Assembly: GCA_038030265.1 (NCBI GenBank)
Contig: CM075943.1
Span: 7,006,001 to 7,070,000, forward strand
DNA from: Corythucha ciliata
Taxonomy: Eukaryota > Arthropoda > Insecta > Hemiptera > Tingidae
DNA: 64,000 bases
Direction of reading: 5' to 3'
A model generated the notes under the pieces. It worked only from the letters and a program-made list of their open reading frames with translations. It was not told the DNA's origin and did not search any database. Position 1 is the stretch's first letter; each line of letters starts with the position of its first letter. The position numbers were made by a program, and so were the translations under genes. Shown piece after piece: positions 52,780-62,749 of the stretch.

Positions 52780-53853
52780 ATGAATTACCGAATTGAACCA
52801 CTGTCCCAAGAAAACTATGACACTTGGAAAATTCAAGCAGAGGCTGTTCTTATTAAAAACAAATTATGGGGCTACGTCTCAGGAACCATTCCTCCACCTG
52901 ACGATCACGCAACCCAACAAGAAAAGAACAAATGGGCGGAAGACGATTTAAATGCAAGGTCTGATCTTCTCCTAATTATTTCGCCTCAAGAATTAAAACA
53001 AGTAAAAAATTGCAAGACATCAAAAAGTGTTTGGGATACCTTGAAAGATATTCATCAGAGCAAAGGACCCGCGAGGAAAGCTACACTCCTAAAAAACCTC
53101 GTGCTTCACCGAATGAGCGAAAGTGAAGATATACGGCAACACTTGAATGCTTTCTCCGATGTAGTCGAAAAATTAAAAGAAATGGACATCGACATAAATG
53201 CTGATTTACTTAGCATCATTATGCTTTACAGTCTTTCTCCGGAATACGAAAATTTCAGGATCGCCATAGAATCCCGAGACAATCTTCCGACTCCTGAACA
53301 ACTTAAAATTACAATAATCGAAGAGTTTGAAATAGTTACCGACAATGGACCGCCGTTTGGATCCTCTGAATTCTTGAAGTTTTGCTCAGAATTTAACATC
53401 AAAGCCACAAAAAGTCCCCCATATCACCCGACATCAAATGGCAGTGCAGAAAGAGCAGTGCGAACTCTAAAAACTTGCTTTAAGAAATTCAGTCTTTCTC
53501 AAAGCAACACTGGGTCCTCATTTCCAAGCCGTCTGCATCAGTTTTTATTTTCTTACAGAAACACTCCCTGCGTTACAACATGTAAAAGCCCTGCTTCCAC
53601 GGTACTGAAGTACAAACCACGAACGTTCCTGTCGGTCTTGTCACCTCCGCCCACTGATCGTAAGCCGCCCACAACCACAAATAGGGAAGCTGTAAGAATC
53701 CTCAAGTATGAAGCCGGGGAAGTGGTACTAGTTAGGAGTTACAGAGGTGGACCCCAGAATTACACGCGGGGAAGAATTGTTTCGGTTGCGGGTGCTGTCA
53801 CGTACACTGAGAAAAAAAATCGACAGTTAATCGGTCAATATCAACCGAGCTAA
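52780..53853 (+). CDS. Chimeric ORF: Copia Gag N-terminal half fused to Gypsy-type integrase
   Basis: 357 codons without interruption. Residues 1-184 are Copia Gag (MNYRIEPLSQENYDTW to EQLKITIIEEFE), colinear with copy 1 and without its nonsense codon. At Glu184 (GAA, 53329-53331) the sequence switches to a Gypsy integrase core: IVTDNGPPFGSSEFL, KSPPYHPTSNGSAERAVRTL, FLFSYRNTPCVTTCKSPAS and a C-terminal YEAGEVVLVRSYRGGPQNYTRGRI-like barrel (residues ~300-335). The second catalytic Asp (TDNG) and Glu (SAERAV) are present; the first Asp and zinc finger are not. The final ~15 residues are read from a hairpin repeat. Product and function, if any, are unknown. Confidence 0.85.
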   Translation: MNYRIEPLSQENYDTWKIQAEAVLIKNKLWGYVSGTIPPPDDHATQQEKNKWAEDDLNARSDLLLIISPQELKQVKNCKTSKSVWDTLKDIHQSKGPARKATLLKNLVLHRMSESEDIRQHLNAFSDVVEKLKEMDIDINADLLSIIMLYSLSPEYENFRIAIESRDNLPTPEQLKITIIEEFEIVTDNGPPFGSSEFLKFCSEFNIKATKSPPYHPTSNGSAERAVRTLKTCFKKFSLSQSNTGSSFPSRLHQFLFSYRNTPCVTTCKSPASTVLKYKPRTFLSVLSPPPTDRKPPTTTNREAVRILKYEAGEVVLVRSYRGGPQNYTRGRIVSVAGAVTYTEKKNRQLIGQYQPS

Positions 53854-53973
53854 GTCGGTTAGAGAGTTGCAACCGAGCAGACACGGTTAGAAGTATGCTA
53901 GGTCTAATTGACCTAGTTCCCTGATAACCGTGTCTGCTCGGTTGCAACTCTCTGACCGACTTAGCTCGGTTGA
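53841..53973. repeat. Hairpin with 49-bp arms ending the chimeric ORF
   Basis: TCAACCGAGCTAAGTCGG onward (53841-53889) is inverted at 53925-53973 with one mismatch. The 35-bp loop itself holds CTAGGTC/GACCTAG. Its CGGTT-rich flanks suggest the boundaries of a MITE are wider (about 53808 to ~54020). It lies at the contig edge next to the gap. Confidence 0.8.
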
Positions 53974-54022
53974 TCCGAGGTTGACTGAGTAGACTCGGTC
54001 AAAATTCAACACGGTTATTTTA

Positions 54023-54522
54023 NNNNNNNNNNNNNNNNNNNNNNNNNNNNNNNNNNNNNNNNNNNNNNNNNNNNNNNNNNNNNNNNNNNNNNNNNNNNNN
54101 NNNNNNNNNNNNNNNNNNNNNNNNNNNNNNNNNNNNNNNNNNNNNNNNNNNNNNNNNNNNNNNNNNNNNNNNNNNNNNNNNNNNNNNNNNNNNNNNNNNN
54201 NNNNNNNNNNNNNNNNNNNNNNNNNNNNNNNNNNNNNNNNNNNNNNNNNNNNNNNNNNNNNNNNNNNNNNNNNNNNNNNNNNNNNNNNNNNNNNNNNNNN
54301 NNNNNNNNNNNNNNNNNNNNNNNNNNNNNNNNNNNNNNNNNNNNNNNNNNNNNNNNNNNNNNNNNNNNNNNNNNNNNNNNNNNNNNNNNNNNNNNNNNNN
54401 NNNNNNNNNNNNNNNNNNNNNNNNNNNNNNNNNNNNNNNNNNNNNNNNNNNNNNNNNNNNNNNNNNNNNNNNNNNNNNNNNNNNNNNNNNNNNNNNNNNN
54501 NNNNNNNNNNNNNNNNNNNNNN
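54023..54522. other. Scaffold gap (500 N)
   Basis: Exactly 500 N, the same placeholder size as the first gap. The right side starts inside the telomere-like array, so that contig ends in repeat. Confidence 0.98.
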
Positions 54523-55604
54523 ACACCCTAACCACACCCTAACCACACCCTAACCACACCCTAACCACACCCTAACCACACCCTAACCACACCCTAACCA
54601 CACCCTAACCACACCCTAACCACACCCTAACCACACCCTAACCACACCCTAACCACACCCTAACCACACCCTAACCACACCCTAACCACACCCTAACCAC
54701 ACCCTAACCACACCCTAACCACACCCTAACCACACCCTAACCACACCCTAACCACACCCTAACCACACCCTAACCACACCCTAACCACACCCTAACCACA
54801 CCCTAACCACACCCTAACCACACCCTAACCACACCCTAACCACACCCTAACCACACCCTAACCACACCCTAACCACACCCTAACCACACCCTAACCACAC
54901 CCTAACCACACCCTAACCACACCCTAACCACACCCTAACCACACCCTAACCACACCCTAACCACACCCTAACCACACCCTAACCACACCCTAACCACACC
55001 CTAACCACACCCTAACCACACCCTAACCACACCCTAACCACACCCTAACCACACCCTAACCACACCCTAACCACACCCTAACCACACCCTAACCACACCC
55101 TAACCACACCCTAACCACACCCTAACCACACCCTAACCACACCCTAACCACACCCTAACCACACCCTAACCACACCCTAACCACACCCTAACCACACCCT
55201 AACCACACCCTAACCACACCCTAACCACACCCTAACCACACCCTAACCACACCCTAACCACACCCTAACCACACCCTAACCACACCCTAACCACACCCTA
55301 ACCACACCCTAACCACACCCTAACCACACCCTAACCACACCCTAACCACACCCTAACCACACCCTAACCACACCCTAACCACACCCTAACCACACCCTAA
55401 CCACACCCTAACCACACCCTAACCACACCCTAACCACACCCTAACCACACCCTAACCACACCCTAACCACACCCTAACCACACCCTAACCACACCCTAAC
55501 CACACCCTAACCACACCCTAACCACACCCTAACCACACCCTAACCACACCCTAACCACACCCTAACCACACCCTAACCACACCCTAACCACACCCTAACC
55601 CTAA
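54523..55604. repeat. Telomere-like 11-bp array, about 98 copies
   Basis: Plus strand (CCCTAACCACA)n, minus strand (TTAGGGTGTGG)n. I see no sequence variants through the array apart from the last units (55593-55604), which read CCCTAACCCTAA, two plain TTAGGG hexamers. The array starts at the scaffold gap and ends directly on truncated Gypsy coding sequence. The G-rich strand points toward the gap, the orientation of a real left chromosome end. The common arthropod telomere repeat is TTAGG, so this motif would be unusual. Confidence 0.9.
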
Positions 55605-56786
55605 TGGTGGTACGTCGAGAATATTTTTTACGTGTTCGTCACAAGGTCGAACTCCTTCGGTGCCTAGTTGGTGTCCGAGGTAACGTAACATTTGTTTGCC
55701 GAAAGTGCATTTTTCGGGGGCCAAAGAGAGTCCGAAACTCCTCAGTCGTTCGAATACTTGACGGATGTGGACCAAATGAGCTTCCCACGTGTCGGAGAAA
55801 ATGATCACGTCGTCTAAGTAGGCATATACGAAATGTCCGATGAAGCCTCTAAGAATGGTTTTCATGGCGTTCTGGAAGCTAGCTGGCGCATTTTTCAGAC
55901 CAACCGGTAAAACTCGGAACTGGTAATGGCCTCCGGAGGGTGTGGTGAACGCTGTGTAAGGTCGTGATTCCGGAGTGAGGGGTATTTGCCAATAACCTTT
56001 TCGTAGATCGAGGGTAGTGAAGTATTTGGCGTTCCCCATGCTCTTGAGGGTGTCGGAGATGTTTGGTAACGCTGGATTTAGGTCCTTTGTTTGTGTGTTT
56101 AGCCTCCTATAGTCCACGCAGAACCGGGGAGGCTTTCCTTCTTTGTTGACCAGAACCACCGGAGAGCTATATGGTGAATGCGAAGGTTCTATGACTTGTT
56201 GGGCCAGCATTTCTTCAACTTGTTCCGCTATGATTTTTCCTCGTTCACTGGAGCATCGATATGGCCTTTGATTGAAGGGAGTAGGGTCTCGCAAGGAGAT
56301 AGAGTGGGGGGGTATCAGGGACGTGCGGCCAGGAGTGGAACAGAAAAGCTCTGGGAACTCGGTCAGGACTGTCTGGATGTCTGATTGTTTTTCCGGAGCT
56401 AATTCTCCTAATGGCAGCGATGGGGTGGGCGTAGGTGTCGATGGTTTAGCACTGGTCCAATGTATGGTTTGGCGTACGTTATTTCCAAGGTATAGACAAC
56501 TTCTTGATGCATCAATTACGGCTGTTTGTTGTTTTAGCCATTTGTATCCAAGGATAATAGCCGACCGAGCCTGTGGTAAGACGTGGAAATTTATTCTGAG
56601 GACTTCGGTCCCTATGGTGACGGTTTTTTCGACTTGTCCCATGGTTGTAGCGCAATTTCCATCGGTGGCCAGGTGTATCGTTAGTGGGGTGGGCTTGATT
56701 TGGTCTGCTTTGTCCAGGTGATCGGGTCGAATGAAATTGAGCGGTGACCCTGTGTCTATGAGGGCATCGTACCGGTGATTATTCAT
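55605..56786 (-). pseudogene. Gypsy-3 protease and reverse transcriptase, cut off by the telomere-like array
   Basis: The frame starts MNNHRYDALIDTGSPLNF (protease active site DTG) and has IILGYKWLKQQ. RT shows VVLVNKEGKPPRFCVDYRRL, FTTLDLRKGYWQIPL, FRVLPVGLKNAPASFQ, catalytic YAYLDDVIIFS and CTFGKQMLRYLGHQL. It runs to HVKNILDVPP, after which the reading frame passes into the repeat (LGLGCG). RNase H and integrase are lost at the junction. All RT catalytic motifs are intact. Confidence 0.9.
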
Positions 56787-56908
56787 TTCGACGGGAATGG
56801 TGGGGAGGAGTGAAAAGGAATCCTTGGGGTGGATTTGCTGTAGCCGAGGAGGATTTAAATTTGGGGAGGGGGGGTAAATGAAGTGCAGGTAGCTATCGAG
56901 GTGCCTGT

Positions 56909-57873
56909 CTAAGATTTCTTTCTGCTAATACCGGACAAATGAAAATGACGCTCGGGGCAGAATCGACATGGGGGTAATTCGTGCCTTGGCGGAGCGGGGT
57001 TTTCTCGAGGAGGGTTAGGGTGACTGTGGTTGAGATCCTCTTCCAATTCTCGGGCTTGTCTTAGCAATTGTTGGAAAGTGGTTGGTGGGTTGGTCTGAAG
57101 ATAAGTTCGTATTTCCGGTTTTACAAGTTCTACTAGAATTTTGACGATGTCTTCTTCGGGTGTTTCCTTTTCCAATCTCCGAAATAATTGAATTTTTCGT
57201 AGTAGAAATATTTCGGTGGAGTCTTTTCGGCCTTGGTGTTGTCCATATGCTTGACTCCTCAATTTGGAGAGAATTCCCGGTGAATCGTATCGTTCTAAGA
57301 GACGTTCTTCAGAACGTTCTTCAGACAGTTGAATTGGAAATTTCGAAATGGGCTTCCCCATTTTTCTGCATCCTCACGTAATTGCTCGAAAATCTTTTCC
57401 GCAAGTGCATTTCCTTGTAGCTTTTCACTGTCGGCTGCTTTTTCGAATTTTTCCAAAAATGCTTTGGGGTCTTCCTGTGGCTCGTCGCTGAACGTTGGGA
57501 AGGCGTTTGTGGTCCGTGATGCGAGGGAGTTCATGGACTGGGACAATTGCCTTAAGAGGGAACGGTTCAGGGAGTCTTCCGGGAATGACGCGGGTAGGCT
57601 GGTATTTTGAAAAAATTTTGTTGAATGAGCCGGTTTAGCTGTAAGGAATTTTTTTCGGGTTTTTTTTTGTGACGTGTGGATGAGAAGGGATGAGAGGAGG
57701 AGGGTGAAGACGTATTTTAGTGCCGTGATAATGTTGATTGGGCGCCACCAAGCGTAAGACGGCTCTTGGACCGAAGTGTTTGAGAGAGCATGATTTATTT
57801 CGTCGTCAGAGTCGGTGAATTCGTTTTGCGTTTGCTGTTGTCTAGGATGGAAAAAGAATGTATATAAGATCAA
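56909..57873 (-). pseudogene. Gypsy-3 Gag, frameshifted
   Basis: Two overlapping frames. The upstream one (57295-57873) has PKAFLEKFEKAADSEKL and IFEQLREDAEKWGSPFRNF; the downstream one (56909-57361) has SKLRSQAYGQHQGRKDSTE, PEEDIVKILVELVKPEIRTYL and a CRFCPERHFH knuckle-like end. The shift falls at a 12-bp tandem duplication (ACGTTCTTCAGA twice, ~57303-57327). A hydrophobic segment (ALKYVFTLLLSSLLI) is near the start. The apparent start codon is TTG, so the true N-terminus is uncertain. Between 56787 and 56908 the frame to protease is not open. Confidence 0.75.
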
Positions 57874-59145
57874 TTTTAATTTAATTTTTATTATTTTATT
57901 TTAAAAGGCAGGTGGTATTTTGTTCGAAAGGGATTCGTGGACAATAATTGAAATAATTGGGAAAGGTTTGGTTAATTTTTATATTTTTACAATTTTTAAA
58001 GATCTACTACTTGAAAGGGAAACGTTTAACTCGCTTGGCAATTCGAGAGGGTTTCGTTGGTATTTTAGATCAAAAAATGAATAGTTTATAAAGACTCGAT
58101 ATTTCGTACGATTACGACTAGAATGATTGATGTTATTTTATGGTGCTTGAAAAGCGGAAGAAACTTTAACAAGACACCGAGGATAAAATTATATCAATTA
58201 TTTCTTTTATTTAAATCAAGTTCAAAATTATTTATTTATTTTGAGAAGAGAGGATTTTTATTAATTGGAGAAAAATTGATAATCGATAAATTGTAATCGA
58301 TTGTTACTTTTCAATCCCGTGGGTGATTATTTAAAAGGTAAATTGTACCGACCTTAATTTTCGATGAGTGCTCAGGGGAGAATTTGCCAATTGCCGGGAC
58401 TGAATACCAAAAGTCAAAATTTCGTCACAAGCCTTCTTAGATGTTCAAGAGCCCGTCAAAAAGCCTCGAGAAGGGCTTTTCCGGGGAATTTAAAATATTT
58501 CTCCCACCAGTTATTTTTCTTATTCCTAAGGTGGGAAATCGGCTCAGGGACTTAATGGAAACACTTGATTTGCCTATTGTTGGTGGGGGGGGGGGTTCTC
58601 TTCATTCCTCTTTGTCCGGGCCTTGACAAATTTGGCAAATACGGTTTCTGACTGTAAATTTCACCAGCTTTCACTGAAAAATAGTGCAATTTTCATCGAA
58701 GGCTTCGATAGTTATAGGCAAAAACGTTCGGCTGAAGAAAGGAGTTATTGGGAAATTACTCATTTTGCGAATTTCCCACTGCGTTTCATTGCAACTTATC
58801 GGGTCTTTATAAAAACGCCATAGATGACTCCTTATAGGAAATTTAACGAGCTCTCAGATGAGTTTCTTTAAAGTTTAATCGGATGGATAGTTTTTGAGTT
58901 ATAGGCCGAAATGTGACAAAAAAACGTTTTTTTGCAGCAAATTTCAAATTGTTTGACGTTATGGTCGAGTCTTATGTTAATCTTCAAATGAAATTTCATA
59001 AGATAGGTCTGATAGAAAATTCTATCAGCTTTCAGATCGTTTTTCATAGAAAAAAATTGGACTACTAGCTCCCTCAATTGGACTTTTTGACGTTGACATA
59101 TTTATAATTTTCCTCAATTGCATTAATATAATCGACACAATTTAG
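57874..59145. other. Gene-free stretch, possibly gypsy-3 5' region
   Basis: Positions 57874-58350 are very AT-rich and upstream of gypsy-3 Gag in its orientation, so they may hold its leader or LTR; no LTR mate exists in the window to confirm this. A G11 tract is at 58584-58594. Nothing recognisable follows to 59145. Confidence 0.35.
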
Positions 59146-59149
59146 TATG

Positions 59150-60437
59150 TAGGTCTCCGGTTTCGTCCATCAAGACGACACTACTCCTCTAAATTGGACA
59201 GATCCCCTACAAACTGCGTTCGCCGACCTCAAAACTGCCCTTTCCCAAGCCACAACACTCGCACATCCTTCTCTCACTGCTCCTCTTTCTATTTGCACAG
59301 ATGCTTCAGATGTCGCCATCGGTGGCATCGTTCATCAATTAATTCACAACCACAAACAACCTCTCGGTTTCTTCTCACATAAATTACAGCCCAGTCAGCT
59401 CAAATACATCAGCACTTACGACCGTGAGTTATTCGCTATTTATGAAACAATCAAACATTTCAGATACCTTCTTGAGGGTCGAGACTTTGTCGTCTACACC
59501 GATCATCGACCACTAACGTAAGTACGCTTTCCAGCAAAGATCGGACAAAGCTTCCCCCACACAAGCTCGACAACTCGCGTATATCAGTCAATGTACTACC
59601 CACCGTCGGTAGCCGATACCTTGTCACGTATTTCAGCCCTCACTCTACCCTCTACCGTCGATTTAGACCGAATGGCAAGACTCCAATCAACGGACGACGA
59701 GTTAGCCTCAATGCTATGTAACTCCAGTGTCAAACTTGAAAAGAGTATTCCCTTCAGCAGCAATACGCCACTCTACTGCGATACCTCACACAATAATGTT
59801 CGGCCTTACGTTCCTAAACCAATGCGTCGCGAAATCTTTGACACAATTCATAAAACCACCCACCCGGGAGTTCGAGCGACAGTCCGGCTCGTAACTAAAC
59901 GTTATATTTGGCCTGACATCCGGCGTGACTGAACAACGTGGGCCAGATCCTGTCAACAATGTCAACAAACCAAAGTCGGCCGCCACACATACAGTCCTCA
60001 CACCTCCTTCGACATTCCTCGCCACCGTTTCGAACATGTGCACATCGATTTAGTGGGTCCCTTACCAAACTCGAATGGGAAACGCTTTGTCTTAACCTGC
60101 ATCGACCGTTTTTCGCGTTGGCCAGAAGCCAACGCGTCAGACTCAACAAGTGAAACTGTTGCTCGCACTTTCCTCGCAGGCTGGATTTCACGGTTTGGCG
60201 TTCCGCTCACATTGACATCAGATCAAGGTCGTCAATTTGAATCAAGTATTTTCAAACAACTTTCTCAACTGCTAGGAATTCGGCATATTCACACAAGACT
60301 TTATCATCCCCAGTCAAACGGGATGATAGAAAGGTGACACAGAACTCTCAAAGCTGCCATCATGGCCCAGTCGACCTCGAGCTGGACGACAGTTCTCCCA
60401 ATCATTCTCCTCCACCTTCGCTCTACAGTTAAAGAAG
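59150..60437 (+). pseudogene. Gypsy-4 RNase H and integrase fragment
   Basis: RNase H: NWTDPLQTAFADLKTALSQ, ICTDASDVAIGGIVHQL, KYISTYDRELFAIYETIKHF and VVYTDHRPL (59190-59520). After a break come the integrase zinc-finger region (IHKTTHPGVRATVRL, SCQQCQQTK) and core: VHIDLVGPLPNSNGKRF, LTLTSDQGRQFESSIF and YHPQSNGMIER. A TGA follows ER where a Trp codon is usual, with frame continuing (HRTLKAAIMAQ) to ~60437. At least one stop near 59930 and shifts at 59520-59590 disable it. It starts about where gypsy-3 stops. Confidence 0.88.
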
Positions 60438-61460
60438 TGACGTCGGGCAATTAATTACGCTAGAAATTAATTATATAAGTCGCCCCTCCCAGGGAAAAAA
60501 TTTTTTCACGGCATCCCTACAAAAAAAAAGGGGAGCCCTTCAGGTGGGGGAGAAAGTGGAAAGGGATTCACCCAACACCCAACGGTCAACCCACTGAGCC
60601 ACCCGAGCGGGTGGGAGTGGGTGGAATCCACCCACCGACTATATAACCCGAGCGCCGGCACTCCAAAAATCACTTCGTGTCGAGAAGTCAAACGGGAAAC
60701 ACCCCAGCAACCTGGACCAGATCTTCAGCCTGCAATTGGACTACTCGACTGGGAAACAGTACGACCCTCCAGCGGCTTCAACGACTGGGAACTCCAGGCT
60801 CCAAGACGATCCGGAAGTACAACAGCGACGACGCCGTCTTCCCGAAGCGAAGGATCGCTCACCAACAATCACGCCGTACGGGAAAACGTCCAGCGGTCAA
60901 TCGAGACGACTCTTGACCGTTCGTGACGTCACACCCTACTAAGGCATGCCACCGTGACCACCCAGGCGAGATACATCACCCCCTATCTAGCGGTGGTACC
61001 GAAAGCATCACTATCTTTTTATCTTTGTATACCAAACCCCCAAAAACCTTCATTCAGAAAGCGCCCTCTAACAGATAATGTTTTACTTATTCTTTTATTA
61101 CTTTTATGTGTTTTATTATGTGACATTACGTACCCGTTTAAACTAGATATTTACAGAAATTAGCCGATCAACACCAATCCTCCCCGAAATACAGAAAAAA
61201 CAAGAACCCCTAATTTCATTAAAATAATTATGTGTACAATGTAAGCAACCAGGGCTTCTCGCCTAACTTTTCGAAAAGCCACCAATAAAAGGGAAAAATT
61301 GTGGCTGTTGAAGTAAGAACCGCTATCATATCGCTTATCAAGTTGTCAGTTGTGAACTTTGTTATTAAAAAGTGTACTTCGTTTTCTTATTTGTGCGAGT
61401 TCATTCTTTATTAATTTTTGGTTTTCCCCTCTCTCTTCCCCTCCCCATTTCGAAATTTCT
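60438..61460 (+). other. LTR-like region truncating gypsy-4
   Basis: Gypsy-4 coding ends abruptly at TGACGTCGGGCAATTAATTA. TATATAA lies at 60641-60647 with a GC-rich start region after it, AATAAA at about 61284, and TGGCAACGCCGGGAG at 61463, which has the TGG start of a primer-binding site. Together these resemble U3-R-U5 plus primer site of an LTR retroelement. No second LTR is visible, so this is tentative. Confidence 0.35.
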
Positions 61461-61584
61461 CCGTGGCAACGCCGGGAGAAAAGACCTTTTACCTTTCCTA
61501 AGGTGTGGCTCCGCCGGCCTTCTTCCCCTCTAAAGTTTGTCCTCTTCTACCCTCATCTCGTTCCTTTTGTTTCTCCCTAGCCCG

Positions 61585-62456
61585 ATGAACTCGGATTGTG
61601 TAAACTACTTCATTCCCCCCATAGAAAACATTATCCCCTCCCCAGAACGTGATGTAAGGAGGCGAGATAAAGCCTGCAAGCGACAGCTCGCCGCCTTCAC
61701 GAAAGAATCCCTCGTTGAGATTTATGTGGGTGCCCGCCCCCCTCCAGGGCTAATAAAACTCGACGCCGTCTATTATCTCCTCGCAGGCCCTACGGCTATT
61801 CTTCCTGCCCACATTTATCCCCGTGATTCGGGTGTCATCTTCTTTCCCCCCCCCAACACTCCCGGATTCAACCATCAGACGGGAATTTCGGGGACCGAGG
61901 TAGCCAGATATCTACATCAACCCGCCCTAGGGGCAGAGTACTACGAGATAAGGGACGTTCGAGGAGACCGATTGCGACCTGCCATCGTACCGTTCCCAGA
62001 GCAGTTACAGATTTGGGTGGCCTCTGAACAACTTCGACTACGACAATGCAAGCAATGCGCCTTCCGGGCCCGAATCCCCATTTGTTTCTGCCCCCAACCG
62101 GACTTTCGCAGAATTGACCGGTGGACCCGCCGCCCCCAGGGGTACCAGCCCGTGCTCCGCCGGGATTTAACCCTCGCCACCCTCTCGGCCCTAGAAAGAG
62201 CCCAAACCCCACGGCCGCCGCCGCCCAGGGGTACCAGCCCGTGCTCCGCCGGGATTTAACCCTCGCCACCCTCTCGGCCCTAGAAAGAGCCCAAACCCCC
62301 CCCCCCACGGACCCAAGACGGTACAAATATCCTATAGCCGCCAGTTCGTCAAATTTCAGTACCACATTCCAAGACTGGCACATCCCGGTGAGTCCCCCCT
62401 ATACCTCGTCCTCCTCTTCCTCTAGCGCCATAAGCCTAGACGTCCCTCCCTATTAA
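61585..62456 (+). pseudogene. Unrecognised proline/arginine-rich ORF with an 89-bp tandem duplication
   Basis: Frame 1 starts MNSDCVNYFIPPIENIIPSP and runs to 62259. A Cys pattern C-x2-C-x9-C-x-C (QCKQCAFRARIPICFCPQ) lies near residue 172 of the ATG-initiated frame. The 89-bp segment encoding QGYQPVLRRDLTLATLSALE is repeated head to tail (62142 and 62231). Since 89 is not a multiple of three, the second copy is in another frame, which stays open to 62456 (YKYPIAASSSNFSTTFQDWH; Ser-rich tail). It may be a Gag-like ORF behind the LTR-like region, but I do not recognise the family. Confidence 0.4.
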
Positions 62457-62749
62457 CATCTCGACCAGCCCCACCTTCCTATTACCCTAAAGTCCTCTGG
62501 TTCCTCCTTCCCCCCCCCCATTCGTCTAGAATTTAATATTCACTACCCCACTTCAACGCTAGACCCTATCCTTTCCCCCCCCCCCCAAATAATTCTCAAG
62601 AAAAATCAGACCATGGCCACTGTCACGGTAACAGGCATCCACGGGCAAAGCCTATTGGGAACCTTTCCGACCCTTCAGTGATTCGATCCTGACCGGTTGG
62701 TATAAGGCTGACCCTGACTGAGGCCTCTTACCCCATTCTGTTTTTTTTT
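62457..62749. other. C-rich spacer, unassigned
   Basis: Polypyrimidine-rich sequence with C8-C13 tracts (62511-62518; 62574-62586). No gene seen. Confidence 0.35.

Larger units (their letters stand above)
50662..53840 (+). mobile_element. Copia copy 2: interrupted 5' LTR plus Gag, then chimeric
   Basis: Same family as copy 1 in the opposite orientation. LTR sequence is at 50662-50765 and 52650-52732, the same primer-binding site at 52733-52743, and an intact Gag start at 52780. After residue 184 the Copia sequence is replaced by a Gypsy-type integrase. No Copia polymerase or 3' LTR follows before the gap at 54023. Confidence 0.88.

Noticed and set aside
54020..54546. Long ORFs across the second gap
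   Set aside because: Made of N translated as unknown residues; no information.
60621..60942. Three overlapping plus-strand ORFs in the LTR-like region
   Set aside because: All open in three frames because of GC-rich sequence; none shows a domain, and the region has LTR-like signals instead.
61868..62383. 171-codon minus-strand ORF opposite the orphan ORF
   Set aside because: GC-rich shadow, including both copies of the 89-bp duplication; the plus frame has the better start and composition.
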